A stretch of DNA of 64,000 bases, taken from assembly GCA_036925085.1 (NCBI GenBank), contig JAUPFP010000011.1, positions 3,127,797-3,191,796 of the forward strand, given 5' to 3'. Position numbers and translations under genes: made by a program. Positions 54,231-64,000 of the stretch are shown one piece after another (position 1 is the first letter of the stretch; every line of letters begins with the position of its first letter). This DNA is from Brachycybe producta (Eukaryota > Arthropoda > Diplopoda > Playtdesmida > Andrognathidae). The notes beneath the pieces were generated by a model. That model saw nothing but the letters and a program-made list of their open reading frames with translations, searched no databases and was not told where the DNA came from.

Positions 54231-57143
54231 GTAAGTATCTAATCGTTATATTATTTTGTAGAGTTGCAGTATATAAAAGGTCACGCATCTCACTTAAGAG
54301 GGATGCCCAAATTAAGGGGCAGAGGAATTCGTAAAAAAAAAAAGTAATGAAAAAATTCCAGCAACTGGAGGATATACAATGTAACATCTCGTATTTCACC
54401 ATTTTGTCGTTACCATAGCGTTGGGGTCCCTCGTACCCCAAGTACCCTATTTCTAACCCTTTCCCTGTCTGCCAAAACCCCAAAGAACCAAGTCACATCA
54501 TGTTTCCGATATCGGTGGATGGATACCGTTTGAGGCACGGTCCCTAGGGCATGGGTGCACCTGTGAAGGTGTACACAAGCCCTGGTTATAAAAGGCCGTG
54601 TTACAATAAATTCTGGGTCCATTCTCTGATATCAAAACTATGAAATAACTCATTCAATGGTCCGGTAGTGAAGCTACGCCACACTTTGAAACTCTTTTCT
54701 TTCTTGTTGCATCTCCATGATTGTATGCAATAAAATGAGTACATCGACAATCTACATTTGTCTCGCCTGTCTATGATTCCTTTTCAGCACCAGCGTTCAA
54801 TCAACGGAACACCATAGAAAACGAACCCGGGCACCAGTTGGACTCAGGTTGTATAACACTAACTCTCTCAGTGAAATGCGATATCCACTCTAACCAAGAA
54901 AGTCTACACCTGAGCCCCGTAACAAGAGCTCTACACTCGTTACAAAAATGTACTGAAAAATACGTTCAAAAGTTAGAATTTTCACACGTCACTTCGATAA
55001 CCCTCTCCATCAGGGTCATAAATATGTAAGTAAGCCTAACACGTGTCAACTAGTTATACGTGCAGAGATACACACTTTTGAATTTTGTAAAAAATAGTGT
55101 TAGGGGAGTCCTAATTGGCTTCGGGGCAGGTTGGCCCATACGTAATACCACATTGTCAGTCAAAGATTTTGTCTATCATGAGCATTGTGACACCATAGTT
55201 TTCGAGTATTGTGATGAATAGTGAGATGATCCTGGCCTTAGAGCGTTTCATTTGCCACTTCTAGCATTGTTTAACATTCGTTTAGCCCGTAAATGCTTAG
55301 CTTTTGGGTAACCCGGCACTGCTTTTGCTGATAAGGTTATGAATCATCCTTTCGTCTAATGTATTAATTCACGCTTGAATTTATGCACTTTTGATTAGAA
55401 GTTGTTTACGTTTTCTTAGGTCACACATAGATGTGAAAATGATGATTTCATATGGTTTTGTGACCAATGGTCCGATCTCTTGATGGGTCCATTCCGTCTG
55501 CAAGTTGTCAAAGTGTGCAATCCCATAAAATGTGCACTGATAATCCTTTTTTATCTGGGGTTTAATTTGTCTATTGTTTTATGTTTATATAAGGAGGAGC
55601 ATTTTGATATTTTTAAGTAAATTTTGAGCATTCCCTTCATGCAATGAATTTATGTCTAATTTATGTACATTTTTTTTAAGAAGAGTTTTTTTTTCAAGTT
55701 TAGACTGAAAATGAAATCCAAGTTATTTTATACTTCAAACTTTGGTCATCATCATTATTTTTTCTGTTTGCAACAGTCACACCGCCATCATTAGAAGAAA
55801 CTCTGACCAAGTGCAAACCTGGTTCCAGCAGACCAGAAGGAAAGTGGTGAGCACGATTTTCAAGAGCAATTTATAAGGCAAAAGCCTGAAGGATTACAGA
55901 CTACAAAAGATCCCTGAAGTTGTAAAAGTCTTTTTCAGGGCTAGCGAGGATGCTAGAAAGGTATTATATTGGCCTAGTTCATCCCGGATCAGGTAAAATA
56001 AGTGGCATAGCCAACCACTTTAGGAACGAGTGTAAAATTCGCACCGTACCAAGGAAGAGCAGATTTTACCTAACGAGGAATGGTTTGTCACAGTAGTTTA
56101 TGATCAGATAAATGTTTTCTGAAATTATGATACTTAGAGTTCATTAGTAAAGCAGATGATTAACTATTGTCAACACAATGAGAGACATTCTAATACAATA
56201 CTTTGTACACACAAACACAGTCAAATGTATTTAACAATTAAACATAATAAGCTCATTTATATGGGTACATGTTCATTTAATTGCAAATACATTTAAGTCA
56301 CTTAAACACACATTCAGTTCTAAATGAGTTGTTACAACTTATTCAACATATATTTGAAGTGTATTGCGGGTGTTTGCAATGCGGCATGGGACATTTCAAA
56401 CAGCAATCAAAGCAGTATTTTAAAGCAATGCCATGTGTGCACACTATATGGTTCGGGGTTAGTTGGCACATATTGCCATATTGGGGCAGGCTGCCACACA
56501 GTGTAATTGATGGTTATTAAGCAATATCATTGTTTCACTGGTAATAAAGAATGTTTAAATTGTTAGGAATTGCCGGGGCATATGTCGGGCAACTGTCGGG
56601 GCATATGTCGGGCAACTGTCGGGGCATATGTCGGGCAACTGTCGGGGCATATGTCAAAATATTTATGTTCTAATATTTAATGAATTTTTCAATCATTTCT
56701 ATTCAGATTTTGAGTTCATACGTTGAGGTATTGAAGCACCTTTCCGAAAACAAGAAGTTTATGAAATCCAATCAAGGAGAAAAGGTTTGCAAACTATTTT
56801 AAAATAAAAAGAAATTAATTTTGAAAACATAATGTTATGTAGGCCATGATGAATGTAATCATAAACATTATAAACCTAAAATTCAATCCAGTGGAGATGA
56901 CATTTGCAAGATGTAAAAGAATTGATTGTTTGGTTATTGTCGAGGTAAGACTTTCCATTGTAAAATTTAAATAATATACCATCAGAATTGTCCATAGGTA
57001 TAAAATTTAATATTTGAATTATTTATTATCATTAATTTTATAATTAGAAATAAATAGAATGTAATGTTTTATTTTTCTTCCAGATAATTTTGTTCACTAT
57101 CGACATCGTTACTTTATTCTCAGCAGCATTTGTAGAAAATTAA
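53301..57143 (+). CDS. Gr2: gustatory-receptor-like gene, four exons
   Basis: Exons 53301-54230 (310 codons), 56707-56784 (26), 56843-56944 (34) and 57084-57143 (19 plus stop) make 389 residues. All introns are phase 0 and GT-AG (GTAAGT, GTTTGC, GTAAGA donors). Membrane spans lie at about 36-58, 78-96, 126-149, 158-195, 243-263, 277-301 and 363-386. Features typical of Gr are the pre-TM5 block LKKFHAVHSTVTSVVEVIDD, the short C-terminal exons, and a final span reading TIDIVTLFSAAFVEN. The canonical T-Y in that last motif is T-L here, so the protein is divergent. Grs are ligand-gated cation channels in sensory neurons. Ligand unknown. AATAAA is at 57460. Confidence 0.82.
54381..54860 (+). repeat. 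LTR-like repeat in Gr2 intron 1
   Basis: TGTAACATCTCG start, TTATAAAAGG at 54587-54596, AATAAA at 54729, and GGACTCAGGTTGTATAACA near the end give a solo-LTR appearance. Borders and family are uncertain. Confidence 0.45.
54861..55580. other. Unassigned part of Gr2 intron 1
   Basis: No gene, recognisable repeat or motif was seen. Confidence 0.4.
55581..56091 (+). repeat. LTR fragment related to element B LTR and 51.65 kb
   Basis: TATATAAGG at 55588, AAGTGCAAACCTGG, GCAAAAGCCTGAAGG, AGTGGCATAGCCAACCACTT and an end GGTTTGTCACA parallel the element B LTR 3' half (GTGTAAACCTGG, GCGAAAGCCCGG, GTGGCCTAGCCAACCACTT, GGTTCGTTACA). Confidence 0.65.
56568..56655. repeat. 23-bp tandem repeat beside Gr2 exon 2
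   Basis: About four copies containing GGGGCATATGTCGGGCAACT, ending ~50 bp upstream of exon 2. Confidence 0.9.
56707..56784 (+). CDS. Gr2 exon 2
   Basis: CTATTCAG acceptor. 26 codons beginning ILSSYVEVLKHLSENKKFMK, with a weak GTTTGC donor. Phase 0 at both ends. Confidence 0.75.
56843..56944 (+). CDS. Gr2 exon 3
   Basis: 34 codons, AMMNVIINIINLKFNPVEMT to CLVIVE, then GTAAGA. Same length and phase as Gr1 exon 3. Confidence 0.85.
57084..57143 (+). CDS. Gr2 exon 4
   Basis: TTTTCTTCCAG acceptor, IILFTIDIVTLFSAAFVEN and a TAA stop. This is the last membrane span. Confidence 0.85.
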   Translation: MILFTIDIVTLFSAAFVEN

Positions 57144-57560
57144 AAGAAACAGTTCTGGATGAATCACACGTGCTGAAAAACCACCATATCTGGAAAAAAA
57201 TTACTAACAGCACAAGTTGGAAAACATTCTGACAACAAGAAACATGTATGTGTGAGTGGTTAAAAATATGACTTAGTGACCATTAAATCCAGAAATTTAT
57301 TGTTAAAATATTGTCAAGACCTATTCAAAGATTCTAAAATGATCTTTAAAATTTAAATTAAGTCATTAATATAATTAAAACAAAAAAATCAAAAAATCAA
57401 TTCACTTATCACAAATGAACTTTAAGAGATAGATGTGCCACCAAACAACAGACAGAGGCAATAAAACTCCCCAAAGTATACCCTTCTACTTAAATGCTGA
57501 TGTTGTCATCTCATATTACTTTAAATTTCCTATTCATTACAAATTACTATGGCTTTTATA
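57144..57560 (+). other. Gr2 3' region
   Basis: Probable 3' UTR. AATAAA at 57460-57465 is the best poly(A) signal. No other gene was seen. Confidence 0.5.
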
Positions 57561-57564
57561 TTTG

Positions 57565-57725
57565 AATTAGCAGAAATGCCTGGCGTTACCCGGGGCATTA
57601 TATGAAGTTAACCATGACACCTTGTTCTTTTGTTTGAATATGAATTATAAATACAACTTTTATTTTCATGTACACAGATATATAAATATAAGTATGTTGC
57701 ATCATTTTTTTTGTAATTGTCCATT
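57565..57725. repeat. Dispersed repeat, family of 20.18 kb
   Basis: CTGGCGTTACCCGGGGCATT then TATGAAG and TTGAATATGAATTAT match 20183-20270. Confidence 0.6.
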
Positions 57726-57734
57726 ACATGAAGT

Positions 57735-57965
57735 GTATGTTCATTTCCAGCGTTGTTTGTCAAATTTGAGACTGTTGTCAAAGTACAATGACGATGGAGG
57801 CATGAGTTTGCAACAGAACCTCGAAAAAACCTGACAATTGCATGTATTTCTGATAAGTTTGAAACCCATGGTACAGTGTATGATGTGGACAAGGGAAGAT
57901 CCGTGAGACCTCGCACAATAACGTTGCTCAAGCAGTAGTCTGCCATAGTGAAACATGTCTGGACA
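57735..57965 (+). pseudogene. HTH transposase-type remnant
   Basis: Reading through stops, RHEFATEPRKNLTIACISDK then FETHGTVYDVDKGRSVRPRT resembles the N-terminal HTH found in mariner-like/DUF4817 sequences. No catalytic part follows. The stretch 57966-58350 holds nothing recognisable. Confidence 0.45.
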
Positions 57966-58355
57966 CAGATGGCAACCACTTTGAGCACGTGTTTTAATTG
58001 TAGAAGTCAAAGGCGACTTCTTTTCATCTTTTGATGTCTGTAAAAGTTTGTTATTGCAACTATTATACAGGTTTTTCTTTTGTTGATGTATGTGTACATT
58101 TTTGGCCCCCACTGTACTTGAATATAATGTATTGTTACACATAGTGTAATAGTTAATTAACTCAACAAAGCTAGGTCCACAAAAGTCAAATATTGTAGAA
58201 TATACTGGGAAGAGACAAACAAATAACGACAAGTTTGTGGACGACGTATTTATCGATTGTGTTTCAGTGAAAGTAATGAGAAAAAATGATCCCAGATGTG
58301 ATCTTTTGACGTCTACCTTATAAAATTACTAACTTATGATGATGTTTGCCTTAAC

Positions 58356-58800
58356 TCGTTTCTTCTACTGATCGCGTGGTGACTGCACGAAGAAGATTCG
58401 AGTTACAGAAAGAGTCAGATGGAGATCAATTGTGATCATCCTTCTGTGCAGGGGTGTAGTCTTCACAGAAGGATGGTGACCATCTCTCCTGTTGTTCCCA
58501 GAAGATGTTGTAGCTCCTCCAGGATCTGTATGTCTCCTTGCCTTGTGGTGTCTCCGGCTTGCCTAGAGAAGAATTAGTTTCCAGACAGAAAGACACCACA
58601 GTTTCTCATTGTAACGCTTTATTCATTCTTGCTCAGAAACATCAAGAGCACAAGAATGAATTGTGATATTAAAGGTGCATCCTCCAGATCATGGTGTGGT
58701 ACGGATATAAAAATCTTTGTAATACAAAAGTTGAGCAAGTAAGGATGATGAACAAAGAGGAACACGGTCCTTTTATACCTTGGACCTGTGTACACCTATG
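58356..58800 (-). repeat. 3' LTR region of element D
   Basis: It matches 28619-29095 in order. TATAAAA on the - strand at 58771-58777. It lies downstream of the - strand pol remnant, as a 3' LTR should. The right border is unclear. Confidence 0.6.
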
Positions 58801-59300
58801 AGGTGTAACCAAGTCCAAGTGACCAATGGTCCTAAAAGTATCAATCTGCCACTTCAATAAATATGAGTCAGAGAGGATGGAGAGAAAAGTAGGAGTTGTT
58901 TACCCCCAGGCTTTTTTTGGCGGGATTGGAAGTTACTGTGTGTTACATACCCCAACTTTGCTTGGAGTACGTCCTCGTACTCCAGCCACGCACTCCAGCC
59001 AAAGGTGGAGGGGTCAAGTTACACAAGCAGGAGAAATGGGTGGCCATGAGCACACCTTGTACAGAGGTAGATTTTGAGAGGGCACCGGCAGAAAAGTGAC
59101 AGCGTCCTCCAAAGTATAATAGGCTGAAAACATAAACGATTAAAATTAAAACTCGTCAAAGTGGCAAGTACCTATAAAAAATGAGATACATACAACAGGT
59201 GGATTAAATGTTTTTCTTCGTGCATTTACAATGAATTTTTAGTTTTTTTTCTTTTTTAACTTAAACCCACGTTGGGTGGTTGCATGCACACGTGCATGCC
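58801..59300. other. Unassigned, inside element D region
   Basis: No gene is supported. Overlapping short frames have no recognisable domain. Confidence 0.4.
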
Positions 59301-59305
59301 AAGAC

Positions 59306-59761
59306 TTATCCGTGAAGTGCTTGCAGGGGGTCTGATGGTGGTTGGAGAGGTTGGCCCTGCAGCCAGGGGTAGTATGCTTCCCAGGCAGAGACGATCCATC
59401 CATTTTCGAAACCCCAAATACTCTCCAGGAAACTTCGGTGAACGGTGGCATTGGCAGCGACCATCCGGGCCGGTGGTTGTCCGGTGAGTACACTGTAGAC
59501 AGCGTCCCATAAAATGGCAGCCAAGTAGGTGGCACAGGTTCTCATTTGAGCTATGTTGTACACTCCGTTAAGCGGGACCCCCAGGAGATGGTTGATGGAG
59601 GCTTGCTGAAGGGCCCCAAGGGCTGGGGTGATGGGCTGCTCTGCAAACTGGTAGATCTCAACATACCTGCTGGAGGGCATTAGGATGGTATGACATCCCC
59701 ATGACATAACATCCTTCCTCTGGTATGTAGAGGTGTGGAAACCTTTCCTTAATGTTGTCAT
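59306..59761 (-). CDS. Unknown ORF between element D integrase and 3' LTR
   Basis: A 151-codon frame, including GALQQASINHLLGVPLNGVY, MRTCATYLAAILWDAVYSVL and SIWGFENGWIVSAWEAYYPW. It looks compact and Trp/Tyr-rich rather than random. It lies where element A has its extra ORF. A Pro/Thr-rich frame (59831-60073) lies upstream on the same strand. I do not recognise it. It could be the folded end of a decayed extra ORF. Confidence 0.4.
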   Translation of the reverse strand: MTTLRKGFHTSTYQRKDVMSWGCHTILMPSSRYVEIYQFAEQPITPALGALQQASINHLLGVPLNGVYNIAQMRTCATYLAAILWDAVYSVLTGQPPARMVAANATVHRSFLESIWGFENGWIVSAWEAYYPWLQGQPLQPPSDPLQALHG

Positions 59762-60529
59762 GGCCTAGGTAGTAGGTGTTCACTGGACTCGTATGTTGCT
59801 GCCAGTGCCCAGCAGTTGTTCAGTAGTCGTTCACTTCGCGCTTCTTTGGGAAGCAGTCGGTATACCGGTAGTCTTCTGGTGGTTGCTGTCGGAATGCAGC
59901 AAGGTTGCCATTTGCGGTAGGATTATGGGTGCCGGTGGTGGCTCCAGAGTTGTTGTAGCCATGGTAATGCAGTTGGGTGAGGTGGTTGATGTCATTAGGT
60001 TGACAGTGTGCACTGTGTCATCCGTGCCTTCTTTGGCTCCAAGTTGATGCATTGTGGTGTCATCCGGGTCCATACATGTAGATGGCCAGGGATGGCATCA
60101 TCCTGGCTTTCCATTGTCTTATTGCACTGTGACATCTTACTTTCCTCCAACCCCCCATTATGGTGTGAAATTCCAAAGTCTTGTGGAATTCTTATAGTTT
60201 CAAGAAACTAACTGGGACTCGGCAATAAGCCACCCAAACTGTGTTTACTATTGGGAGTCCATGAGGTGTCGGTTTCCGGGTATTGAACATGGTTCATCTA
60301 TTGTTTGTTGTAATTGTCAGACGACCTGGTCCCCAAATGCAATGTACGAAAGTTATACCCATTGGAAATCTGATTTTTGAGCTGTGAAACATGAGCAGTG
60401 GTGTGTGAACGTTTGTGGTCACACACATTGTGTTTTGTTTATAGTAGGATTGCACCAGCGGGTGATTGATGCAGCAATGTAAACAAAAATATTTTGGGTT
60501 GTATGATGACTGAGTTGTTGATAGATGGG

Positions 60530-62819
60530 TTAATGAGGTGTTGATGAGTGGTTTGTTGTTGGTGTGTTTACTATTGTTCTGAGGAGTTCGGTTCCTCTTG
60601 CTGTGGGGAGTAAGGTTCTTCTCCCCTCCAACCCTTTAACAACTGTCTTCAGTTGTTTCAGCTTAATATCAACTATGTTCACCGTATCTCGAATCAGTCT
60701 CCCAAACGTGTCTTCATGTTCCAGCTCGAGCACTATGTTGCTGATGATTCTGGTTACGGTATAACCGTCTCTGTATGAACAACGCAGTTTTTTGGTATCA
60801 TCAGGCACAATGCGGTGGTCTTGGACGAGCACTGGATCTCCGACTTTGTTTGGGTATGGCGTCTTTTGTCTGGCGTTATATTTCTTTTGTCGCAAATGAG
60901 CCTCATGTAAGTTGGCTTTTGTGATCTCGACCTCTTCTGTGGCGAACACCGAAGGTGCTGCAGGATTTGGATTCATAACCTTTGGTAGGAGGGGTGCCCG
61001 GTTATCAATTCGTGACCAGGCCTCTCTTCCAAACATTAGGTGGTATGGCAAGAACTTCGTCGATGTGTGTATAGCGGTGTTGTAGGTGAAGGCAGTGGCT
61101 TGGAGATCGAAGTACCAATCCCGCTGTCTTTTTTCAGGTGTTAGAAGTCTCTTTACGGTCTGCATTATGGTTTTATTTGTTCTTTCCACAAGACCGTCTC
61201 CTTGTGAAAAGTACACTGTCATGGTGGTATGCTGAACTCGCAGCTCGTCACACAGTGCTTGTGTCTTTGGCTGTAAATGGTGTTCCCCGATCAGTGATTA
61301 TTCTTCTGGGCATCCCGATGAGATACACGATTGTATCTTGGAGAAAGTTCTTGGTTGTTTTGGCCGACTGGCTGTGCACAGCTTGTGCAAAGCAGAATCT
61401 GGTAGCGTAGTCCACTGCCAGAATGATGTGTTTGACACCACCAAGTGATTTTGGTAGGGGCCGATGGTATCAATCTGCCAACACTAACCTGGATCCCCAA
61501 TTTGCATTTCATGCAGGAATCCAGGCAGTCTGGATTGTGGTGTCTTACATTTTTGGCACATTTCGCACGTGCACACATTCGATGGTGTCTTGTTTTCATG
61601 TCGACCAAAAAAATTGTTGGCACACCTTTTCTAATGTCTTATCCTGGCCGAAGTGTCCGTCTTCAGGACTATCATGTAGTAGTCGCAGAACCTCTGGTAT
61701 CAGATGTTTGGGCGCCACTGTCATGAGTTTCGGTGTAACACTGCCTTGGTAGACAAGGGCACATATTATCTCATTTATGATGACGTAGATGTGATGGAGC
61801 TCAGAGCTTGGATTGTTGCAAAGTTCGGTCTTGATCTGTGTCACGTTTGGGTCTTCCTCTTGCTCTGCCGACCAGTCCCAATGCAATGATACTGCATAAA
61901 CCATGCTGTCATTGAGGTCGTCCGGGGCAGCCTGCAGGTTCCAGTCTTAAGGAACATCCACCAGACTCCGTTAGATGCAGTCTGCATCCATGTGAGTGAT
62001 GCAGCCTCTCGGTCGATCGTTCATGAAATGGGTAACCTGTTTTGGTCATACCTGTGAGTGGTTTAGCGATGAGAGCGAAGTTGACAGTAAAGCGCCGATA
62101 GAAACCGGCCATGCCAGAAATCGCTTCACCTCCTTGATGTTAGCGGGGGCCACTAATTCGAAGATGGCAACCACCTTTTGCAGGTCTGGACATAATCCTG
62201 CTTCAGAGATGATGTGTCCTAAGTAGAGCACCTCCTTGAAACCAAAGAAGCTCTTGTCGGGGTGAAGCTTCAACCCCGCCTATCTTAGGAACCCCAGGAC
62301 GCAGTCCAGCCTCTGAGTAAACTGTTCAAATGTTGCACCGAATACGATGATATCATCTAGGTACACTAGACAAGTATCCCGTTTGTGGCCAGCCAAAAGG
62401 ATGTCCAGGACATGCTGCATAGTAGCAGGAGCATTATGCAAACCAAAAGGCATTCAATTGAATTCGAATAGTCCACCAGGTGTGATGAATGCTGTCTTTT
62501 CCCTGTCTTCCTTGGCAACCTCAAATTGCCAATAGCCAGAGACCATGTCGATAGTCGCGAAGATTCTCGACCCACGAAGCGAGTCTAGAGCATCATCGAT
62601 TTGGTGTAGTGGGTAATTGTCTGGTTTGGTGATGTCGTTCAGGCACCTATAATCGATGAAGAAACGCCATTGCCTGTCCTTCTTCACCAAGGCTACCAGT
62701 GAAGCATAAGAAGACTTCGATGGTCTGGCCACTCCAGTCTCGAGCATTTCCTGAACCATTTTTCTAATAATCTCTCTGTTCGGGGCCGCTTCTTCGGAAG
62801 AGCTCCCGTACAGGGGCAT
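60530..62819 (-). pseudogene. pol: Element D: Ty3/Gypsy pol remnant
   Basis: Reading on the - strand: 62819-62454 RT N-part (WRFFIDYRCLN, ATIDMVSGYWQFEV), a stop after GGLFEFN, then 62450-62046 with MPFGLHNAPATMQ, the intact box VYLDDIIVFG, and LYLGHIISEAG. RNase H is missing (a gap at about 61905-62040). Integrase follows in pieces: HDSPEDGHFGQDKT (61904-61596), a shifted piece at 61623-61291, then 61222-60530 with GLVERTNKTIMQT, PYHLMFGREAW and VGDPVLVQDH. It is close to element A in layout but dead. No 5' LTR or gag was found to the right. Confidence 0.85.
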
Positions 62820-63475
62820 GATCGCCAGTGTCGATTACTTCAACTGTTTTGAGGCACTAGTCAGCAGGCAGTAGTAGCTTAAGCTTATAGCTGGAAAGGG
62901 TAAGTATCAAAGGACAATGCACCTGCCTCTCTCACTATTGATGACACATCCTCAGATTGTTAAGTGTCACTTGCTCAATAGGTATTTTGGGACTAGAAGG
63001 GTTCAAGGAAGGACACTCTTGTTCGGTTTACTTAATCTAGTTCAACCATTGCTTGTGTTGAAGACTCAACTGACATGTTGATCTGAAGGGCTTCAATGGT
63101 CACTCACCTCTTGGGATGATACTTTTTGGGCCAGGCTTGTCACAGCCACCACTTTCGCAGCCACACTGATAAATGTGCGTGTAAATATACGAGAGTACAA
63201 ATAAAAAAATTTGATTTAGAAATACATTTTGGCATGTGTTCCAATTAAGGAGTTGGCTACTCTAGCCAAATAATCTCGAAAGTGGCCACTGCTTGAGTGA
63301 GCAGTGGTGGGAAGGCAGGTTGGTCAGCATTGTTTTGACTATATTGGTAAGAAGGGTTAATCTATTCCCCATTCCATGGGCCTAATGTGCCCAAACTATG
63401 CATTTTCAATGTAGTGGCTAAAACGTTTGTAATTTCAATGTAGTTAGGCCCAAAATTTTTGTATTTTCAATGCCC
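62820..63475. other. Right of element D
   Basis: No gene or clear repeat. The 5' part of element D is absent or unrecognisable. Confidence 0.4.
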
Positions 63476-64000
63476 AAACTTTGTGGGTTTCAGTGGATCT
63501 GGTGGGCTTCGTGGGTTTCAGTGGGTCTCGCATGCATTTTATGAGCTGGGTCCAGTCTCATAAGCTGTGCTGGGCAAGGCTTCAATTTTTTACACAATGC
63601 ATTAAGTCTCTTAAATTAAATATTTTGCTTTGCGTTGTTTCATTTGAATAGAATGGGTTTATTCACTGTGTTTATAAGGTTTATTTATCTTGTGTGTAGA
63701 CCAACAAAGGCACTTTCTATATTGTAGTTATTCTTTAATGAATGTACACTTGTTATGTTTCAAAAAGCCAATAAAGTAAAATTCATATTCAAAGCTTATC
63801 GAACATAAATTAAGTTGTTTACTCTAAAAACATGATGTAAATAACATTGTATACTGCATGCAAAAAAGGGAGCTTTCTTTCACTTATTTTCAACCCAACC
63901 TGTTTTGTTTAGTACTTTATAGTATAAACAAGGTAAAGTATTCATTTATAATTGAACTATAGTTAATTGTAAACACAGTTCTTACAGGCTCGATAATATG
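63476..64000. repeat. Gr-flank duplicated block, copy 3 (runs off the window)
   Basis: GAGCTGGGTCCAGTCTCATA, TAAGCTGTGCTGGGCAAGGC, GCCAATAAAGTAAAATTCAT and TTCAACCCAACCTGTTTTG appear in the same order as in copies 1 and 2. A further Gr copy may lie beyond 64000. Confidence 0.75.

Overview
The window looks like repeat-dense, AT-rich DNA from an invertebrate animal, probably an arthropod. It has split genes with GT-AG introns, Ty3/Gypsy LTR elements, Jockey/CR1-type LINEs, mariner/Tc1 and hAT DNA elements, minisatellites, and two genes shaped like arthropod gustatory receptors (Gr). The species cannot be named, because Gr-like receptors also occur outside arthropods. No rRNA, tRNA or CRISPR was seen.

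Host genes. A tandem Gr cluster runs on the + strand. Gr2 (53301-57143) reads as a four-exon gene of 389 codons with three phase-0 introns. Gr1 (30499-49116) has the same layout (413 codons once the insertion is discounted). Its first exon is cut inside the first membrane segment by LTR element B, with an exact 4-bp target-site duplication. Its first intron holds a LINE that is itself split by LTR element C. A lone copy of the Gr1 last exon lies at 21417-21470. Blocks of 3' flanking DNA recur after each gene (about 21-30 kb, 48.7-51.6 kb and 63.5 kb to the window end), which suggests duplication of gene plus flank.

LTR elements. A (830-13451, - strand, TSD TAAT) is a young Ty3/Gypsy element with gag, pol and a very large extra ORF downstream of integrase. 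It carries three apparent lesions: an RT active-site change, an in-frame stop and a frameshift. B (30735-37550, + strand, TSD TTAT) shares A's primer-binding site. It has gag, then a canonical -1 slippery heptamer, then an extra ORF in place of pol. C (39672-46782, - strand, TSD TCCA) has 1816-bp LTRs, a gag and little else. D (about 58.36-62.82 kb, - strand) is a decayed relative. Several LTR fragments and solo LTRs are also present. A's leader carries seven hairpins spaced about 70 bp, and traces of the same array remain in a decayed relative at 18.9-19.3 kb.

Layout: 0-0.83 kb hAT-type MITE and spacer; 0.83-13.45 element A; 13.5-17.5 inverted-repeat DNA elements; 17.6-21.2 LTR fragments and microsatellites; 21.2-24 duplicated Gr flank with a 17-bp minisatellite; 24-26.75 LINE joined to mariner; 27-28 minisatellite; 28.6-30.4 LTR and flank; 30.5-49.1 Gr1 with its insertions; 49.2-53.3 flank, palindrome, minisatellite, LTR with hAT; 53.3-57.1 Gr2; 57.5-63.4 DNA-element remnant and element D; 63.5-64 next flank copy.
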